Of a DNA stretch of 8,293 bases, positions 1 to 7,287 are shown one piece after another; position 1 is the first letter of the stretch, and the number at the start of each line of letters is the position of its first letter. The notes under the pieces are model-generated. The model was not told the origin of the DNA, searched no databases, and saw nothing but the letters and a program-made list of their open reading frames with translations. Source of the DNA: Chitinophagaceae bacterium (GTDB lineage: Bacteria; Bacteroidota; Bacteroidia; Chitinophagales; Chitinophagaceae); assembly GCA_023251335.1 (NCBI GenBank), contig JAHEZA010000080.1, positions 1-8,293 on the forward strand, written 5' to 3'. The position numbers and the translations under genes are program-made.

Positions 1-2695
1 TCCACAATGATAGTAAAGCGCCAGCCAATGCCAACGGAACCGTAATCATAATAATAAAGGGGTCAATAAAACTTTCAAATTGTGCCGCCAACACAAGATA
101 AATAAGTATCAGCGCCAGTAAAAAAGCAAAGACGGTATTTCCTGAACTTTCAGAATAATCCCTGGACGTGCCGCTGAGTGCAGTTGTGAAGGATTCGTCC
201 AGAAGTTTATTAGAAATTCTCTCCATTTCTTTGATCCCATCGCCAACAGTTTTTCCCGGGGCAAGGCCTGCTGATATCGTAGCCGATTTATACCGGTTAA
301 AATGATAAATGGTCGGCGGTGCAGAGGCCTCGGCGGTAGTTACTAAATTATCAAGCCCGATGTTTTCGCCTCGAATATTTTTTACCATTATCTTACTGAG
401 GTCATTGGGGTCATCTCTATCTCCGCGATCTACCTGTCCCAAAACCTCATATTGTTTTCCGGATTTTAAAAAATAACCAAGCCTTCTGTCACTGTATGCG
501 AGTTCCAATGCCTGGTTAATATCGTCCACGCTTACGCCAAGTTCGCTGGCTCTGAGTCGGTCAATATTTATGCGAAGTTCTGGTTTATTAAATTTGAGAT
601 CTGCATCCACCCCTTGTAATATGGGGCTTTGTTTTGCTTCGTCCAAAAATTCAGGAAGAACTTTCCTTATCTTATCAAAGTCATTATTTTCTATTACAAA
701 CTGCACCGGCTGTCCGCCATGCCGGCTAGTTGATATCGTTTCCTGTTGTGATGCAAATGCCCTTCCCTGGGGGAATTTTTTCAAATTCCTGTTTACCATA
801 TCCACAATCTGCTGTTGCGTACGGCCGCGGTCTTTCGGATCAGAAAGCATCACATTAAAGAATCCGCTATTGACTGATCCGCCGCCAAAGCCAGGAGCCG
901 TAAGACTTATAAGCATTGTTTTTTCAGGAATAGAATCGGTAAGAAACGTTCCCAGTGTATCCATATACGAATCCATATAGTCATAGGAGGTGCCTTCCGG
1001 CGCGGTCACGTTTAATCTAAACTGATTACGATCTTCGAGAGGCGCCAACTCTGAAGGAATACCGGTGAATATAACATAGATAATACCAAAGCAAACTACA
1101 ACCATCGCCAGGGCTACCCATTTGAATTTCATGAATTTTATCAAACTTTTCTTGTAGCCATTTTCCATGCCTGTAAAAAATGGCTCTGTCTTTCTATAGA
1201 ACCAGGAATGCCCGATTTTTTTGTGGGTCAATTTTACATTAAGCACCACCGTAAGCGTTAGAGATACAAAAGCGGAAATCAGTACAGCGCCCGCAACTAC
1301 GATTCCAAATTCACGAAACAATCGCCCGACAAAACCCTGTAAGAAAATGATGGGCAAAAACACAATGGCTAATGTAATAGAGGTGGATATAACTGCGAAG
1401 TAAATTTCTTTTGAACCTTCTTTGGCGGCCTGGTATTTATTCATTCCGCCTTCTATCTTTTTAAAAATATTTTCCGTGACCACGATGCCGTCATCTACCA
1501 CAAGCCCCGTCGCCAGTACGATACCAAGAAGTGTTAACACGTTGATCGTGAACCCAAAAAGATACATAATAAAGAATGCGCCTATCAACGAAACCGGAAT
1601 GTCGAATAATGGACGCAATGCAAGTATCCAGTCGCGAAAAAATAAATAGATAATCATGATCACCAGGATTAATGCAATGATCAATGTTTCTTCTACTTCC
1701 GAAATAGATTTTTTAATGAACTTTGTCTGATCCATTCCTACATCCATCTTTATGTCTTTGGGAACATCCTTTTTAATCTGGGCCAGCCTTTTGTAAAATT
1801 CGTCTGAGATAGAAACGTAATTAGCACCGGGCTGTGGAACTATCGCCAGCATGATCATGGGGACGCCACTTTCCTTTAATCCGGATTCTTCATTTTCCGG
1901 CCCCAGCACTACATCCGCCACATCACTTAATTTTACGTTAACTCCATCTATATTTTTGATGATCAGATTTTTAAACTGTTCCTCGGTATTCAATTTTCCG
2001 AATGTGCGAACAGATAGCTCGGTCGTGTTTCCCGAAATTTTTCCGGCCGGAAGTTCCACGCTTTGCGTAAGTAATGCATTTTGAATATCATTGGTTGAAA
2101 GGCCGTAAGCCTGTAATCGATCCGGCTTAAACCAAAGACGCATGGCAAATCTTTTTTCACCCCAAACAGATATGGAGCTTACACCCTGTATGGTCTGTAA
2201 ACGCTCTACTATATTGTTTTCAGCATACTCCGTTACTTCCAGCAGATTACGGCTGGTACTTTGCACCGTTACAGCTATGATGGGTTGCGCATTGGCATCA
2301 GCTTTTGAGATCACTGGTGGCGCGTCAATATCCTGCGGAAGACTTCTGGTAGCCTGGCCAACTTTATCCCTCACATCATTCGCGGCAGTTTCCAGGTCCA
2401 CACCCAATTCAAACTCAACGTTTATCCTACTGCCGCCCTGGTTGCTGGATGAACTAATATTTTTTACTCCTGGAATTCCATTGATGGCTTTTTCAAGCGG
2501 TTCAGTAATTTGCGACTCAATAATGTCTGAATTAGCGCCCGCATACGAAGTACTTACAGAAATGTTTGGTGGATCAATAGCCGGATAATCCCTCACGCCC
2601 AAAAACTTAAATCCAATCAGCCCAAAAAGTAAGATCACCAGGTTTAAAACGATGGCAAATACAGGTCGGCGCAGGCTTATTTCAGAAATATTCAC
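1..2695 (-). CDS. RND efflux transporter permease, HAE1/AcrB type (C-terminus cut by window edge)
   Basis: This is the inner-membrane proton-driven pump of a tripartite efflux system, exporting drugs, solvents or other amphiphiles through a periplasmic adaptor and an outer-membrane channel. I translated the frame by hand; spot checks at codons 401, 606 and 864 are in phase, so I see no frameshift across 898 codons. The N-terminus NISEISLRRPVFAIVLNLVI is the standard first transmembrane segment (about 10-30). The first periplasmic porter domain follows, with FKFLGVREYPAIDPP. The TM4 proton-relay pair is D401-D402 in GLVVDDGIVVTENIF. The second porter domain includes VNSGFFNVMLSDP near 610, and YLVLAAQFESFIDPF (from about 866) marks TM8. 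The window ends inside TM9 at VPLALAGALLSLW, so about 130-170 residues are missing, including the TM10 lysine. The start is GTG at 2693-2695: the upstream stop belongs to the adaptor gene and there is no nearby in-frame ATG. It lies 10 bases after the adaptor gene, so the two are one operon. The substrate cannot be told from sequence. Confidence 0.95.
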   Translation of the reverse strand, partial: MNISEISLRRPVFAIVLNLVILLFGLIGFKFLGVRDYPAIDPPNISVSTSYAGANSDIIESQITEPLEKAINGIPGVKNISSSSNQGGSRINVEFELGVDLETAANDVRDKVGQATRSLPQDIDAPPVISKADANAQPIIAVTVQSTSRNLLEVTEYAENNIVERLQTIQGVSSISVWGEKRFAMRLWFKPDRLQAYGLSTNDIQNALLTQSVELPAGKISGNTTELSVRTFGKLNTEEQFKNLIIKNIDGVNVKLSDVADVVLGPENEESGLKESGVPMIMLAIVPQPGANYVSISDEFYKRLAQIKKDVPKDIKMDVGMDQTKFIKKSISEVEETLIIALILVIMIIYLFFRDWILALRPLFDIPVSLIGAFFIMYLFGFTINVLTLLGIVLATGLVVDDGIVVTENIFKKIEGGMNKYQAAKEGSKEIYFAVISTSITLAIVFLPIIFLQGFVGRLFREFGIVVAGAVLISAFVSLTLTVVLNVKLTHKKIGHSWFYRKTEPFFTGMENGYKKSLIKFMKFKWVALAMVVVCFGIIYVIFTGIPSELAPLEDRNQFRLNVTAPEGTSYDYMDSYMDTLGTFLTDSIPEKTMLISLTAPGFGGGSVNSGFFNVMLSDPKDRGRTQQQIVDMVNRNLKKFPQGRAFASQQETISTSRHGGQPVQFVIENNDFDKIRKVLPEFLDEAKQSPILQGVDADLKFNKPELRINIDRLRASELGVSVDDINQALELAYSDRRLGYFLKSGKQYEVLGQVDRGDRDDPNDLSKIMVKNIRGENIGLDNLVTTAEASAPPTIYHFNRYKSATISAGLAPGKTVGDGIKEMERISNKLLDESFTTALSGTSRDYSESSGNTVFAFLLALILIYLVLAAQFESFIDPFIIMITVPLALAGALLSLW

Positions 2696-2705
2696 GATTA
2701 AAAAA

Positions 2706-3764
2706 CTATTTATTTACAGATGAAAGGTTGATCTGGCTTCCGGGTTTTATAGAAAGCAAGCCAGTAGTAATAACGGTATCACCAATAGACAGTCCACTCA
2801 AAATTTCCACTTTAGCGGAATCCCGTGTGCCGGTAGTTACCACTTTAAAGTTAGCAATTCCGCCATTATAGACAATTACTTTTTTATCCCGGGCTTCCGG
2901 AATAATGGACTGAGTCGGAATCATTATGGCGTCATTATTATCACCCATATCGAACGCTACTTTTGCAAAGGATCCGGCCGTAATATTATTATCTCTGTTT
3001 TCTACTGCGGCATGCACTTTCAGGCTCCTGTTGTCTGCTGTGATTCCCGCTTCAGTTGCATATATCTTGGCATTATACTTTTTGTTTGATGCTTCTGTGG
3101 TAAAGTAAATGACGTTTCCAAGTTTTACTTCCGGCGTATATCTTTCGGGCACACTGAATTCCAATTTTAATCTGCTATCCTGTTTGATAGAGGTAATGAT
3201 AGTTGCGGGCGTAATAAAGGCGCCGATGCTGATATTCTTAAATCCCAATTTACCATCAAAGGGGGCCGTGATAATTGTTTTATCTATGGACGCATTCAAT
3301 ACCTCCATATCAGCTTTTATCGAACTCACGTCCAGTACGCTCAAATCATAATCCTGCTGGCTTATGCCGCCAATCTTTAATAATTCTTCCTGGCGTTTTT
3401 GTGTTTGTTGAGCTACTTCCAGTTGCACTTTCAACTTGTTAAGTTGCGCCTGTAGGTCGCCATCAAAAAGCCTTGCCAATAAAGTACCTTTTTTTACATG
3501 AGCGCCTTCCTTGATAGAAAGATAGGTCACTTTTCCTGAGACTTCGGGATGTATGTCAGTTTCTTCAAAAGGTAACAAAGTGCCGGCCACTTCTATGCCT
3601 GAGTGCAATACTGAAGGCCGAATAATGTATCCCTCTACCGGCAATGCAGCATGCTGCGGGTCGCTCTTAGGAGTATTCGTTTTTTTGCTTTTACTTCCAC
3701 AGGACGATATAAGAAATAGGATAACTATACCTGAGATTATTAAATTTCCGTGCTTCAATTTCAT
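2706..3764 (-). CDS. RND efflux periplasmic adaptor (membrane fusion protein), lipoprotein
   Basis: This is the periplasmic adaptor that links the downstream RND pump to an outer-membrane channel. The 352-residue product opens with a lipoprotein signal peptide whose lipobox is ISSC, with the lipidated Cys at residue 22, then a Ser/Lys/Thr-rich linker to about 45. Domains follow the AcrA/MexA plan: first lipoyl half at about 58-100 (AGTLLPFEETDIHPEVSGKV, then EGAHVKKGTLLARL), a short alpha-helical hairpin at about 102-162, second lipoyl half at about 163-192 (TAPFDGKLG, then SIGAFITP), beta-barrel at about 196-275 and a membrane-proximal domain at about 278-348 (MIPTQSIIPE, then GLSIGDTVITTGL). 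The hairpin is short, as in many Bacteroidota adaptors. The start ATG has a purine stretch AAAGGAAA about 8 bases upstream, the only SD-like site I noticed near a start in this window. The gene sits first in the operon, 10 bases before the permease GTG. Family assignment is firm; the substrate is unknown. Confidence 0.95.
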   Translation of the reverse strand: MKLKHGNLIISGIVILFLISSCGSKSKKTNTPKSDPQHAALPVEGYIIRPSVLHSGIEVAGTLLPFEETDIHPEVSGKVTYLSIKEGAHVKKGTLLARLFDGDLQAQLNKLKVQLEVAQQTQKRQEELLKIGGISQQDYDLSVLDVSSIKADMEVLNASIDKTIITAPFDGKLGFKNISIGAFITPATIITSIKQDSRLKLEFSVPERYTPEVKLGNVIYFTTEASNKKYNAKIYATEAGITADNRSLKVHAAVENRDNNITAGSFAKVAFDMGDNNDAIMIPTQSIIPEARDKKVIVYNGGIANFKVVTTGTRDSAKVEILSGLSIGDTVITTGLLSIKPGSQINLSSVNK

Positions 3765-3813
3765 TAACTAATTTCCTTTTTTGAGAGCTGAATAAATAAG
3801 ACGACTAAAATTT

Positions 3814-3836
3814 AAAAATCCTTCGCGGAGATTTTT
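3814..3836 (-). terminator. Possible weak hairpin terminator between purK and the efflux operon
   Basis: AAAAATC (3814-3820) and GATTTTT (3830-3836) form a perfect 7-bp inverted repeat around a 9-base loop. An alternative pairing uses a TCC/GGA stem inside an A5/T5 stem. A T-rich run follows on both strands, longer on the plus strand. It lies 28 bases beyond the purK stop, in the 99-base gap before the adaptor gene, so it could end purK transcription. The stem is mostly A-T with a single G-C pair, so it would be weak; it may be no more than AT-rich spacer. Confidence 0.3.
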
Positions 3837-3863
3837 TTTATTTTTTATAAGGTGCAATTTCTC

Positions 3864-4985
3864 TCACGAAACTACCTTCAATAGTTGCCTGGCCTTGTTG
3901 GCAACGTGAATTAATTGTTGCCTCTCATTACTCAATACCGTAATGTGCCCCATTTTTCGCCCCGGCCGCGTTTCTTTTTTGCCGTATATATGAACAAATA
4001 AATTATCTATTTCCAAAACTTCTTTGAGGCCCTCGTATTTCACTATTCCATTGTAACCGGGCTCGCCAACAAGGTTGACCATTGCAGAATTCATGATAGG
4101 TTTTGTTTTTCCCAGGGGATATTCCAATATCACGCGCCATAGCATATCAAACTGTGAAGAGAAAGCCGCCTCAATGGTATGATGTCCGCTGTTATGCACC
4201 CTCGGCGCTGTTTCATTTACGAGAATATTATTATCAATATCTAAAAACAACTCTACTGCGAAAATGCCGGGACTTTGCAGGTTTTTAACTACCGCCAACG
4301 CTACGGCTTCTGCCTTCCATAATATTTTTTCTTCCATAACGGCTGGCGATAACTGGTATTCCAATTGATTAAGATCGTGATTAAAGATCATTTCCACGGG
4401 AGGATAGATCGCATTTTTTTCATCTTCACCTACGGCTACAATGATGGAAATTTCTTTTTTAATTGTAACTAATTTTTCGAGAACCGCTGCTTCATCAAAA
4501 CCATTCTCAAGATCGCTTTCCCTCTTTAATATTTCTACGCCTCTGCCGTCATAACCGCCCGTAGCGATTTTGTGGGCTGCAGGTAAAAAATCGAGATGTT
4601 CTTGTAAATCATTTTTTCGATTCGTAATAACAAAGGGCGAAGAGGGAATTTGATTATCGCGGTAAAAATTTTTCTGAGTGATTTTATTTTTAATAATCTC
4701 TAATGCCGAAGGACGTGGATAAACTTTTACACCTTCCGACTCCAATTTCTTAAGCGCATCAATATTTACCGATTCAATTTCAATTGTAATAGCATCAAGA
4801 TCTTTACCAAAACTATAAACGTCTTCAAAATTGGTAATATCTCCTTTTGTAAAGTGATGGCAAAGATGCGCTGCGGGACAATCATCGTTGTTTTCAAGTA
4901 CAAAAGTTTCTACCGGATAATTCGCTGCAGCCTGCAACAACATTCGTCCTAACTGGCCTCCGCCGAGTATTCCTGTTTTTTTCAT
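3864..4985 (-). CDS. purK: N5-carboxyaminoimidazole ribonucleotide synthase (PurK)
   Basis: PurK uses ATP and bicarbonate to carboxylate 5-aminoimidazole ribonucleotide to N5-CAIR in cytosolic de novo purine synthesis; PurE then rearranges the product. The 373-residue protein is normal length for the family and has the three ATP-grasp parts in order. The N-terminal domain has the glycine loop GGGQLGRM (8-15) and the IEIESVN stretch near 68-74. The ATP-binding region has K139 and GGYDGRG (143-149). The C-terminal catalytic part has AVELF (243-247), VNETAPRVHNSGH (256-268) and SQFDMLWR (277-284). The closing barrel domain includes GRKMGHITVL (342-351). The ATG is followed directly by the Rossmann-like strand KKTGILGGG, which fixes the start. 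No purE is adjacent in the window, so it must be elsewhere if the pathway is complete. The gene is read divergently from the peptidase gene and has a promoter candidate about 30 bases upstream of its ATG. I see no missing key residue. Confidence 0.96.
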   Translation of the reverse strand: MKKTGILGGGQLGRMLLQAAANYPVETFVLENNDDCPAAHLCHHFTKGDITNFEDVYSFGKDLDAITIEIESVNIDALKKLESEGVKVYPRPSALEIIKNKITQKNFYRDNQIPSSPFVITNRKNDLQEHLDFLPAAHKIATGGYDGRGVEILKRESDLENGFDEAAVLEKLVTIKKEISIIVAVGEDEKNAIYPPVEMIFNHDLNQLEYQLSPAVMEEKILWKAEAVALAVVKNLQSPGIFAVELFLDIDNNILVNETAPRVHNSGHHTIEAAFSSQFDMLWRVILEYPLGKTKPIMNSAMVNLVGEPGYNGIVKYEGLKEVLEIDNLFVHIYGKKETRPGRKMGHITVLSNERQQLIHVANKARQLLKVVS

Positions 4986-5013
4986 GAAAAATTTTCGTGC
5001 AAGATAAAGTTCG

Positions 5014-5043
5014 CAAATTTACAGGAAGAAATTGAAACACGAA
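5014..5043 (-). promoter_or_regulatory. Candidate Bacteroidota-type promoter for purK
   Basis: On the minus strand, TAAATTTG (5021 to 5014) matches the Bacteroidota -7 consensus TAnnTTTG exactly. A near -33 element TTCG (5043 to 5040; consensus TTTG) lies 18 bases upstream, against a usual spacing near 19. Transcription would start near 5007 and give a leader of about 22 bases before the purK ATG at 4985. The exact -7 match in the expected place is the main support. The AT-rich background makes chance matches fairly likely, and no experimental support is available. Confidence 0.45.
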
Positions 5044-5104
5044 CCATGCTTAAAGTTTAGTGTTGAAAGCCAAAGGCAAACGCACGAAAACAAAAAAACG
5101 ATTA

Positions 5105-5135
5105 TTTGTTTGTTCACTGTTTATCAATATTCTTC
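5105..5135 (+). promoter_or_regulatory. Weak candidate promoter for the peptidase/aminotransferase pair
   Basis: TTTG (5105-5108) is followed after exactly 19 bases by TATTCTTC (5128-5135). This fits the Bacteroidota -33/-7 layout, with two mismatches in the -7 box TAnnTTTG. Transcription would begin near 5142, about 40 bases before the ATG at 5183. The spacing and the -33 box are good, but the -7 box is poor. No SD sequence precedes the ATG, only an AT-rich leader. Confidence 0.3.
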
Positions 5136-5182
5136 TCATCTAAATTTAATTCATTTCTCATAAAAATATTATCATTGCAAAT

Positions 5183-6319
5183 ATGTTTTCTAAAAGCACA
5201 TTAATCATTTTATTTATTCTACCGTTAATGGCGCAAGCGCAGCAAAAGAAAAGAGCCCGGGATTACGGAGTTAAAATTGGTGTGATGCCAACTGGCAACC
5301 TAAACGCCATTACGGATGTGGCTGGTGTGAAAGTGGGACAAACTACTTTGATAAAAGATGATTCAATTCGTACAGGGGTCACTGTTATACTACCTTATGA
5401 AGGAAACATTTTTCAACAAAAAGTTCCTGCAGCCATCTTTGTCGGTAACGGATTTGGAAAACTTGCCGGAAGCACACAGGTAAATGAACTGGGTAATCTT
5501 GAAACGCCCATATTACTGACCAACACTTTAAACGTGGCTGTCGGAATGAACGCGTTGATAGATTATACACTCAATGAAAAAGGAAATGAATCAGTAAGAT
5601 CAGTCAACGCAGTGGTTGGCGAAACGAATGATGGATTTTTAAATGACATACGTGGAAGGCATGTAACAGAAGCAGATGTTTTTTCCGCTATAAAGAATGC
5701 AAAGGATGGAAGAGTAGAAGAGGGAAATGTTGGTGCGGGAACCGGAACCATTTGTTTTGGGTATAAAGGAGGCATCGGTACGTCATCGCGAAAATTGCCC
5801 CAGAGCCTGGGCGGTTATACAGTCGGTGTGCTGGTACAAACAAATTTTGGTGGCGTGTTGCAAATCGATGGAGTACCTGTTGGAAAAGAGTTAGGTAAAT
5901 TTAGTTTCAGTGATGAGCTTTTAAATAATGCAGATGGGTCATGTATGATAGTAGTGGCAACAGATGCGCCTTTGGATCATCGCAACTTGTTGCGCCTCGC
6001 AAAACGTGCTATCATTGGTATGGGCAAAACCGGTGGCATAGAATCCAACGGTAGCGGCGATTATGTTATCGCTTTTTCGACAGCCGACAGTTTGAGAGTG
6101 CCTTACATAGCAAAGCAACAAATTAGCAATAATCCTGTTTTGCAAAACGATGATATGTCGGCCCTATTTATGGCAACGATCGAAGCAACGGAAGAAGCAA
6201 TTATTAATTCGCTGTTTGCCGCTGAAACCATAACGGGCATGGATGGACACAAAGTGGAATCCTTACCTCTGGATAAAGTGCTGCCTATTTTAAAAAAGTA
6301 TAACCGCAATGAAAAATGA
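5183..6319 (+). CDS. Exported P1/S58 family (DmpA-like) self-processing aminopeptidase
   Basis: This belongs to the DmpA/BapA group, N-terminal-nucleophile peptidases that cut themselves into two subunits and then remove N-terminal residues from peptides, amides or esters; some members act on D- or beta-amino acids. The 378-residue product starts with a signal peptide likely cut after AQA (residue 19), implying a periplasmic or secreted enzyme. Family landmarks are NAITDVAGVKVGQTT (41-55), GNGFGKLAGSTQVNELGNLE (88-107), EEGNVGAGTG (179-188) and GGIGTSSR (196-203). The self-cleavage site is G252-S253 in DGSCMIVVATDAPL, with S253 as nucleophile. With an offset of three, S253, N221 and S291 line up with DmpA S250, N218 and S288 as I recall them; N149 would fall where DmpA has Tyr146. 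The gene overlaps the next one by 4 bases (ATGA), so the two are probably translationally coupled. Family assignment is firm; substrate is undetermined. Confidence 0.93.
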   Translation: MFSKSTLIILFILPLMAQAQQKKRARDYGVKIGVMPTGNLNAITDVAGVKVGQTTLIKDDSIRTGVTVILPYEGNIFQQKVPAAIFVGNGFGKLAGSTQVNELGNLETPILLTNTLNVAVGMNALIDYTLNEKGNESVRSVNAVVGETNDGFLNDIRGRHVTEADVFSAIKNAKDGRVEEGNVGAGTGTICFGYKGGIGTSSRKLPQSLGGYTVGVLVQTNFGGVLQIDGVPVGKELGKFSFSDELLNNADGSCMIVVATDAPLDHRNLLRLAKRAIIGMGKTGGIESNGSGDYVIAFSTADSLRVPYIAKQQISNNPVLQNDDMSALFMATIEATEEAIINSLFAAETITGMDGHKVESLPLDKVLPILKKYNRNEK

Positions 6320-7134
6320 ATGCAATTTATTCGATAATAAACGGAGAATTGATTTTAAAAGATGAAGCGGCTATAGCTATTTCCGATCTTTCTATTATGC
6401 GAGGCTTCGGTATTTTTGATTTCTTCAGAACGGTTAATTACCAGCCGGTGTTTTTAGAAGACCATCTCGACAGGTTTTATTTTTCCGCGGCAGAAATGTT
6501 TATGGATGTGGGCTACGACCGCTATCAGTTAAGTAAAATAATACAACGGTTAATTGATAAAAATAAGATTCCGGATTCGGGCATCAGGATTACACTAACC
6601 GGTGGCTATACTGAAGACAATTATTCGATGACAAAGCCGAACCTGCTGATCACCCAGTCTCCGTTTATTTTTGATAGGGAAAAATTTAATAAGGGCACGA
6701 CTTTGGTGACTTACCGGCATCAAAGACAATTGCCCCAGGTAAAAACGATTGATTATTTAATGGCCATCAGATTACAACGCTTCATCAAAGAAAACAATGC
6801 AGATGATGTACTGTATCATAATGGAAACGAAATCTGTGAATGTCCCCGAAGCAATTTTTTTGTCGTTACAAAAACTGACGAAGTGATAACCCCATCAAAA
6901 AATATTTTAAGAGGAATCACCCGTAAAAAAATTCTTGACTTCTCTGAATTTAAAATTAGCGAAGCCACCATCAGGACGGAAGATATTTTCAACATCAGGG
7001 AAGCGTTCCTCACCAGCACCACTAAATATGTACTACCTGTTTTAAAAATCGATGGAAAAGAAATAGGGGATGGAAAACCGGGAAAAATTACACGGAACAT
7101 TTATGAACGTTTTCTTTCGATCAAAGAAAATTGA
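6316..7134 (+). CDS. Fold-type IV PLP-dependent enzyme (class IV aminotransferase, D-amino acid/branched-chain aminotransferase-like)
   Basis: A cytosolic PLP enzyme of the class IV aminotransferase fold, which includes branched-chain aminotransferase, D-amino acid aminotransferase and 4-amino-4-deoxychorismate lyase. The product has 272 residues, the short size typical of the D-aminotransferase and lyase branches, and no signal peptide. Landmarks in order are SIMRGFGIFDFFRTV (26-40), FLEDHLDRF (46-54) with the phosphate-binding Arg R53, the Schiff-base lysine K143 in VKTIDYLMA, the cofactor-contacting loop ECPRSNFFVV with E175, LRGITRKKIL (198-207) and LTSTTKYVLPV (232-242). The ECxxxN loop resembles the lyase PabC (ECCAAN) as much as aminotransferases (EGSSSN), so reaction and substrate are open. 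The start ATG (6316) overlaps the peptidase stop as ATGA, so the two should be co-expressed. One idea is that this enzyme uses amino acids released by the peptidase after uptake; that is inference only. No terminator is evident after the stop. Confidence 0.9.
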   Translation: MNAIYSIINGELILKDEAAIAISDLSIMRGFGIFDFFRTVNYQPVFLEDHLDRFYFSAAEMFMDVGYDRYQLSKIIQRLIDKNKIPDSGIRITLTGGYTEDNYSMTKPNLLITQSPFIFDREKFNKGTTLVTYRHQRQLPQVKTIDYLMAIRLQRFIKENNADDVLYHNGNEICECPRSNFFVVTKTDEVITPSKNILRGITRKKILDFSEFKISEATIRTEDIFNIREAFLTSTTKYVLPVLKIDGKEIGDGKPGKITRNIYERFLSIKEN

Positions 7135-7287
7135 GTACGAAATCAAGATATGTTAACACTGGCAACATCAGCGATTTGTTAAAAGGGGCATTACATGTGG
7201 GGAAATAATTTTATAAAAGATTGCCGGATACACTAAATTTATGCTTTCCAGTCGCCTGGTAATTCAAGAAGATTATACTCTTTTAAT

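Noticed and set aside
570..980. 136-codon plus-strand ORF
   Set aside because: Antisense to the second periplasmic domain of the RND permease; no recognisable features and explained by the opposite-strand codon pattern.
2142..2588. 148-codon plus-strand ORF
   Set aside because: It lies wholly antisense to the porter domain of the RND permease, whose frame is well supported; the translation resembles no family I recognise.
3765..3863. Promoter for the efflux operon in the gap after purK
   Set aside because: TAAATTTT on the minus strand is near the -7 consensus, but no -33 element lies at a suitable distance, so I could not support a site.
5170..5177. TATCATTG as a -7 promoter box for the peptidase gene
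   Set aside because: It has one mismatch to TAnnTTTG but sits only 5 bases before the ATG and has no -33 element at the right spacing.
7150..7167. TGTTAACA palindrome with a following AACA as a terminator after the PLP enzyme gene
   Set aside because: The stem is only four to eight A-T-rich bases and no T-run follows, so it does not make a convincing terminator or operator.
7206..7241. TAATTTTA (7206) and TAAATTTA (7234) as promoter boxes for the HsdM-like gene
   Set aside because: Each is one base from the -7 consensus, but neither has a TTG/TTTG about 19 bases upstream, and such AT-rich octamers are common here.
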